A DNA stretch of 64,000 nucleotides from assembly GCA_030068145.1 (NCBI GenBank), contig JAPJBO010000096.1:310001-374000 (forward strand), in the 5' to 3' direction. The notes beneath the pieces are model-generated. The model was not told where the DNA came from and searched no databases. It saw nothing but the letters and a program-made list of their open reading frames with translations. The position numbers were made by a program, and so were the translations under genes. The DNA is from Diplonema papillatum (lineage: Eukaryota; Euglenozoa; Diplonemea; Diplonemida; Diplonemidae). Shown in pieces: positions 63,481 through 64,000 of the stretch (positions within the stretch are counted from its first letter, which is position 1; each line of letters begins with the position of its first letter).

Positions 63481-64000
63481 TCGCAGTCGAACGGGTTTGT
63501 TTTGTTGGTGTAAGTCGTATGTATGATCGTTCTTCTCTTCTGTTAACTTCTCTTCTTTTACGGCCACCGTGTGAAGGGGGGGTCGGATAGTAACCGTGGT
63601 ACCCCTTGCGCAGTTCCTGCGTATAAGTCGATCTTTGAGTGCGTGAGCCCCTCCGAAGAAAGGTCCATCACACTATTGCGTAGTTTGTGCGAAGTTCTTG
63701 CGTACGGATTTCGGGCTGTCCAAAAAACACCACCAGATATATTCGACCGCTACTGTTCGACACATCATGCCTTCCCGGAATCTTTAGTATTCGACAAATC
63801 GAACACTAACACACGTGATATTTGTCGACCCGGCCCTCTAGTGTGCGGGTAAGCCACTAAACCCGAGAGCATTTGCGTGGCCATCTCCTATTGGTAACGC
63901 ACCGTGGGTAGTGGGCGACCCGAGTGATGTGTCGTCGGACTGGCTAGACAGGTGCCTGCGCTGGTGCGTGCGTGCGGAGCTTCAACAAATCACCTTGGAT
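63481..64000. other. Window edge, possible short ORF
   Basis: An open plus-strand frame at 63571-63852 (93 residues, SERSITLLRSLCEVLAYGF-like) has no recognised motif. Coding status is undecided. Confidence 0.25.

Overview
The window is nuclear DNA from a repeat-rich eukaryote with split genes. All recognised protein-coding genes but one exon candidate lie on the minus strand. The introns I could place use GT-AG boundaries, are 1.2 to 2 kb long and are packed with mobile DNA. The small-subunit rRNA 5' end on the minus strand (about 20863) reads GCTTGTTTCAAGGATTAAG. The TTGTTTCAAGGA form is typical of Euglenozoa. Together with conventional cis-splicing and a bacterial-type malate synthase G, this suggests a diplonemid-like protist. 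That assignment is an inference.

Left to right, the convincing genes are: a ZIP metal transporter (3644-4687); malate synthase G in three exons (9257-14644, 737 aa); a broken SSU rRNA gene (18505-20863) interrupted by a 1.85-kb transposon that carries a Cys-rich/RGG ORF; a secreted sialidase-like protein (21577-22779); a frameshifted ubiquitin protease (23779-24940); an EF-hand protein kinase (33131-37057); the RNA-exosome helicase MTR4 in five exons (41051-49221, 964 aa); and a small single-pass membrane protein (57074-57526). Several short exons or ORFs of unknown function lie between them.

Most of the rest is repeats. Fam-A (about 215 bp) and Fam-B (about 285 bp) are MITE-like elements with related terminal inverted repeats. 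Fam-C and Fam-D recur beside splice sites. Fam-E is a SINE-like retroposon with long target duplications. Fam-F to Fam-K are further dispersed repeats. Single elements with clean hallmarks are a hAT (8-bp target duplication), a Mutator-like element (9 bp) and the rDNA-inserted element (5 bp). They are nested: the hAT sits in a Fam-C copy inside an MTR4 intron, and the Mutator-like element sits in a SINE copy.

Two themes stand out. First, introns are bounded by repeats almost up to the splice sites, and one MTR4 5' splice site lies in captured 5.8S rDNA. Second, ends of genes are repeatedly copied in tandem next to the gene and then decay: the ZIP 3' end, the kinase exon 1 end, the MTR4 5' end, and the membrane-protein 3' end, which has grown into a 240-bp satellite of about 14 units. 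The genes share no obvious pathway. Metal uptake, glyoxylate metabolism, RNA surveillance, calcium signalling and glycan processing appear to be unrelated neighbours.
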